NCBI GenBank assembly: GCA_963204905.1
Contig: CAUJJN010000221.1
Location: forward strand, 1 to 64,000
Reading direction: 5' to 3'
Source of the DNA: Pseudomonadota bacterium
GTDB lineage: Bacteria > Pseudomonadota > Alphaproteobacteria > Rhizobiales > Xanthobacteraceae
Length of the DNA stretch: 64,000 nt
The notes under the pieces: model-generated
The model's input: the letters and a program-made list of their open reading frames with translations, nothing else
Told to the model about the DNA's origin: nothing
Databases searched by the model: none
Made by a program: the position numbers and the translations under genes
Shown here: positions 61,861-64,000 of the stretch, in pieces
Layout of the letters: each line of letters starts with the position of its first letter
Numbering within the stretch: position 1 is the first letter of the stretch

Positions 61861-62811
61861 CTAACCCGATGCCGGCGGCCATGACGGGCGGTCGGTCAAA
61901 AAAGCTTCAACTTCAGCGCGTTGCGGGCAAGCGAAAGCCCCGCCGAAACGCGTGCATTTCAGCGCTGCTGCAGCGGACCCGAAGCGCAAGGCAGCCGGAA
62001 TAGCCTGCCCTTCGGTAAGGGCCAGTGTGAAGGCGCCGTGGAAGATGTCGCCGGCGCCAAGGGTGTCGACGGTGTGGACCGGAAACGCCGCGGTCTCCTG
62101 GAATGCTCCGGCCTGGTCGAGCCAGAGCGTGCCCTGCGGGCCGCGCGTCGCCGCCAGAAATGACGGCGTCAGCCCGGCGATCTTGCGGAGCGCCGTGGCG
62201 TCGTCGTCGCTGCCGGCCGTTTGTCGCACGGCGTCGCTGGAAAAGATCAGGTGCGAGGAGGCGGTCAGCAGTCCCTCGCGCAGAGACATGACGCCGTCGC
62301 CGTCCACCACCACCGGAATATTCCGCTGGCGGGCCTCGGCGCAAAGATCGGTGGCGAAGGGGGCGCAGCGGCTTTCGATCAGCACCGCGCTGCAATTCTT
62401 CAGCAAGGCGTTGGCATCCGGCAGCCGGACATTCCACAAGGCCGGGTCGCGAAAAGTAAGAATGGTGCGCTCGCCGCTCGGATCGATCATGATGGCCGAT
62501 ATCGGCGTCACCAGCCCGGGCATGTGCACTAGATGCTGGCTGCCGATGCCTTCTTCCAAAAGTTTGTCAAAAATGTAATGCGCCGAGGTTTCCTGCGCAT
62601 CGCCCATCGGGCCGCACAGCGTGGCATGGCCGCCGAGGCGTACGATGCCGATAGCGGCGTTAAGCGCGTTGCCGCCGGCGATTTCCTCGAACTGGCTGGC
62701 CGGCACCTTGGAGCCGCGCGATGGAATAGCCTCGATGCGGAAGGCAAGATCGCGCACCGGCATGCCGATGCAGAGGATGTGGGGGCGGTCTGGGGTGGCT
62801 GTATCGATCAT
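61861..62811 (-). CDS. PfkB-family carbohydrate kinase
   Basis: A 316-residue ribokinase-fold sugar kinase. Family signatures are HILCIGMPVRDLAFRIEAIPSRGSK, GGNALNAAIGIVRLGG near residue 47 and the catalytic/anion-hole motif DTLGAGDIFHGAF near residue 248. It phosphorylates a sugar or nucleoside with ATP; the lineage suggests ribokinase- or sulfofructose-kinase-like members. Substrate unknown. Direction is the same as NudC upstream, 41 bases away. Confidence 0.92.
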   Translation of the reverse strand: MIDTATPDRPHILCIGMPVRDLAFRIEAIPSRGSKVPASQFEEIAGGNALNAAIGIVRLGGHATLCGPMGDAQETSAHYIFDKLLEEGIGSQHLVHMPGLVTPISAIMIDPSGERTILTFRDPALWNVRLPDANALLKNCSAVLIESRCAPFATDLCAEARQRNIPVVVDGDGVMSLREGLLTASSHLIFSSDAVRQTAGSDDDATALRKIAGLTPSFLAATRGPQGTLWLDQAGAFQETAAFPVHTVDTLGAGDIFHGAFTLALTEGQAIPAALRFGSAAAALKCTRFGGAFACPQRAEVEAFLTDRPSWPPASG

Positions 62812-62852
62812 GACGTATCATCGTCAATCGCCCGGTGGCGATCTGGTTCCAC

Positions 62853-63794
62853 TTATTCCGACGGCTGCAGCCAGCGGCCCACCAGATGGTGCGCGATCGC
62901 GAATGGATGTGGACCGGTGAGCCCGCCGGCATGTTGTCGCGCCAGCATTTGCACGGCTTCGTCGCGCGGGAACCAGCGTACGTCTTCCAGTTCTGTACGG
63001 TCGATGACGATGTCACGCGTCAGGGCTTCAGCCGTGCATCCGATCATCAAGGAGGACGGGTAGGGCCAGGGTTGCGTCATGTAGTATTGCACGTTGTCAC
63101 AGCGGATGCCGGATTCTTCCCACACCTCGCGACGCACCGCGTCCTCGATGGTCTCCGCTGCCTCGACGAAGCCGGCGAGGCACGACCACATGCCGGTGGG
63201 AAACTGCTTCTGGCGGCCGAGCAGGCAATCATCGCCCGAGGTCACCAGCATGATGACGACGGGGTCGGTGCGCGGGAAGTGCTCGGCCTTGCAGCTTGGG
63301 CAATCGCGCCGCCATCCGCCTTGGGTTGCGCGGGTGCGGGCGCCGCAATTGGCGCAATAGGCATGGCGGCGATGCCAACCCACCATCGACTTCGCCATCG
63401 CGATGGCTGAAAGCTGTTCGGCCGGGATAGCGCCCTGCATCGCCATGCCGCGCAGCTCAACGACGCCGACATCGGAACGGTTGAGCAATTTTTCGGCGGC
63501 GTCGTCGGCGATACCCATGCCGAACACCGGCGCCTCGCCGCGCAGACCGAGGAAGATGGTGCCGGGATTGGCGCCGAACTTCAGCGCTTCGTTCACCGAC
63601 AACAGCGCGCGGACGCCGCCGTTCTCCTGCGCCACCACCAGCGAATCGCGGAAGATGACATACGCGCTGGCGTCGTGCCGGGTTTCCAGTGCCATCAGCT
63701 TGGCGTCGTCGGTGCGCAGATGGGCTGCGCGTTCGAGCGCATTGGAGACGAAGGCCGGCTGGCCGAGCGGAAACGGGCGATCGGTTGTTGTCAT
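62853..63794 (-). CDS. nudC: NAD(+) diphosphatase (NADH pyrophosphatase)
   Basis: A 313-residue NudC. A zinc-ribbon [22 protein letters not shown] is followed by the Nudix box [23 protein letters not shown] and the NADH-pyrophosphatase signature [10 protein letters not shown]. It cleaves NAD(H) to NMN(H) and AMP and can remove NAD caps from RNA. The start overlaps the stop of the HIT gene by ATGA. Confidence 0.96.
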   Translation of the reverse strand: MTTTDRPFPLGQPAFVSNALERAAHLRTDDAKLMALETRHDASAYVIFRDSLVVAQENGGVRALLSVNEALKFGANPGTIFLGLRGEAPVFGMGIADDAAEKLLNRSDVGVVELRGMAMQGAIPAEQLSAIAMAKSMVGWHRRHAYCANCGARTRATQGGWRRDCPSCKAEHFPRTDPVVIMLVTSGDDCLLGRQKQFPTGMWSCLAGFVEAAETIEDAVRREVWEESGIRCDNVQYYMTQPWPYPSSLMIGCTAEALTRDIVIDRTELEDVRWFPRDEAVQMLARQHAGGLTGPHPFAIAHHLVGRWLQPSE

Positions 63795-64000
63795 GAGGAA
63801 CTCAGCTCAGGTTGTTCAAGCCATACTTTGCGCTGGAGCACATCGATGAGTTGCTGCATGTCGCGCTGATCGTAGGGCAGCGGCGGCATCAGGCCCCAGA
63901 CCGGGCGCGGCCATGCGGCGTCGGTGCGACGGCGCGCAATGACATGGACGTGCAATTGCGGGACGACGTTGCCCAGCGCCGCGACGTTGAGCTTGTCGCA
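63791..64000 (-). CDS. HIT-family nucleotide-binding protein (5' end cut off)
   Basis: The last 69 residues of a histidine-triad protein enter from the right edge; the start is outside the window. The HIT motif is [21 protein letters not shown], with NVVPQ before it. HIT proteins hydrolyse or transfer nucleotides from AMP derivatives. Its stop overlaps the nudC start by four bases, so the two are co-transcribed and coupled, an arrangement that suggests linked nucleotide housekeeping. Confidence 0.9.
   Translation of the reverse strand, partial: CDKLNVAALGNVVPQLHVHVIARRRTDAAWPRPVWGLMPPLPYDQRDMQQLIDVLQRKVWLEQPELSSS

Noticed and set aside
1..64000. CRISPR arrays, insertion sequences, prophage genes, toxin-antitoxin pairs
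   Set aside because: No regularly spaced repeats, transposase motifs, phage structural genes or small toxin/antitoxin gene pairs were seen.

Overview
This window looks like chromosomal DNA of a Nitrobacteraceae/Bradyrhizobiaceae-type alphaproteobacterium (Bradyrhizobium, Rhodopseudomonas, Afipia or Nitrobacter group). The evidence is the fixNOQP-fixGH order behind a perfect FixK/FNR box, two short palindromic repeats of kinds common in those genomes (4174..4223 and 61187..61270), high G+C, and many CoA-ester catabolic genes and ABC uptake systems. No insertion sequence, integrase, phage gene or CRISPR array was seen.

Layout. 0-6.4 kb: acyl-CoA catabolism (a cut-off ADP-forming acyl-CoA synthetase, a crotonase, two acyl-CoA dehydrogenases, an SDR). 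6.4-9 kb: small stress, hypothetical and PanE-like genes. 9.4-15.1 kb: high-affinity cbb3 oxidase operon ccoNOQP, then ccoG-fixH, but without fixI or fixS. 15.38 kb: tRNA-Arg(CCT). 15.7-23.7 kb: a TetR regulator with a palindromic operator, a complete branched-chain-type ABC importer, an acyl-CoA ligase and a crotonase in one tight operon. 23.9-31.2 kb: an FAD/NAD(P) oxidoreductase, a second (SsuABC/TauABC-type) importer, and GlcG-like, dienelactone hydrolase and GMC oxidoreductase genes. 31.3-36.9 kb: biotin carboxylase, biotin carrier, isocitrate-lyase/PEP-mutase-family and carboxyltransferase-family genes with a divergent LysR regulator. 37.1-44.2 kb: an amidohydrolase-family gene, a two-subunit class I fumarase-type hydratase, a four-subunit complex II-like oxidoreductase and another LysR. 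44.4-64 kb: a TPR-caspase protein, a GST-zeta isomerase, a quinone-oxidoreductase-like enzyme, a FolC-like ligase coupled to an ATP-grasp ligase, a PAS_5-type protein, FMN glutamate-synthase-like protein, a double-barrel outer-membrane protein, a creatininase-family gene divergent from a third ABC importer with a hydroxyacid dehydrogenase, a tandem AprI/Inh protein, an Lrp regulator, a PfkB kinase, NudC, and a cut-off HIT protein.

How it fits together. The 15-44 kb stretch reads as an accessory catabolic region: uptake, CoA activation, beta-oxidation-like steps, and a private set of biotin-carboxylase and TCA-like enzymes under local regulators. Its most striking feature is that three neighbouring enzymes of familiar families (carboxyltransferase, ICL/PEP-mutase, amidohydrolase) have each lost, by eye, the metal-binding residues that define the family's usual chemistry, whereas the hydratase and complex II-like genes beside them keep theirs, apart from the flavin-linking His. 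A separate candidate for new chemistry is the overlapping ATP-grasp/FolC-like pair at 48.1-50.6 kb, a split version of the cyanophycin-synthetase domain pair. All functional links between genes here are inferred from order and family; substrates are not determined.
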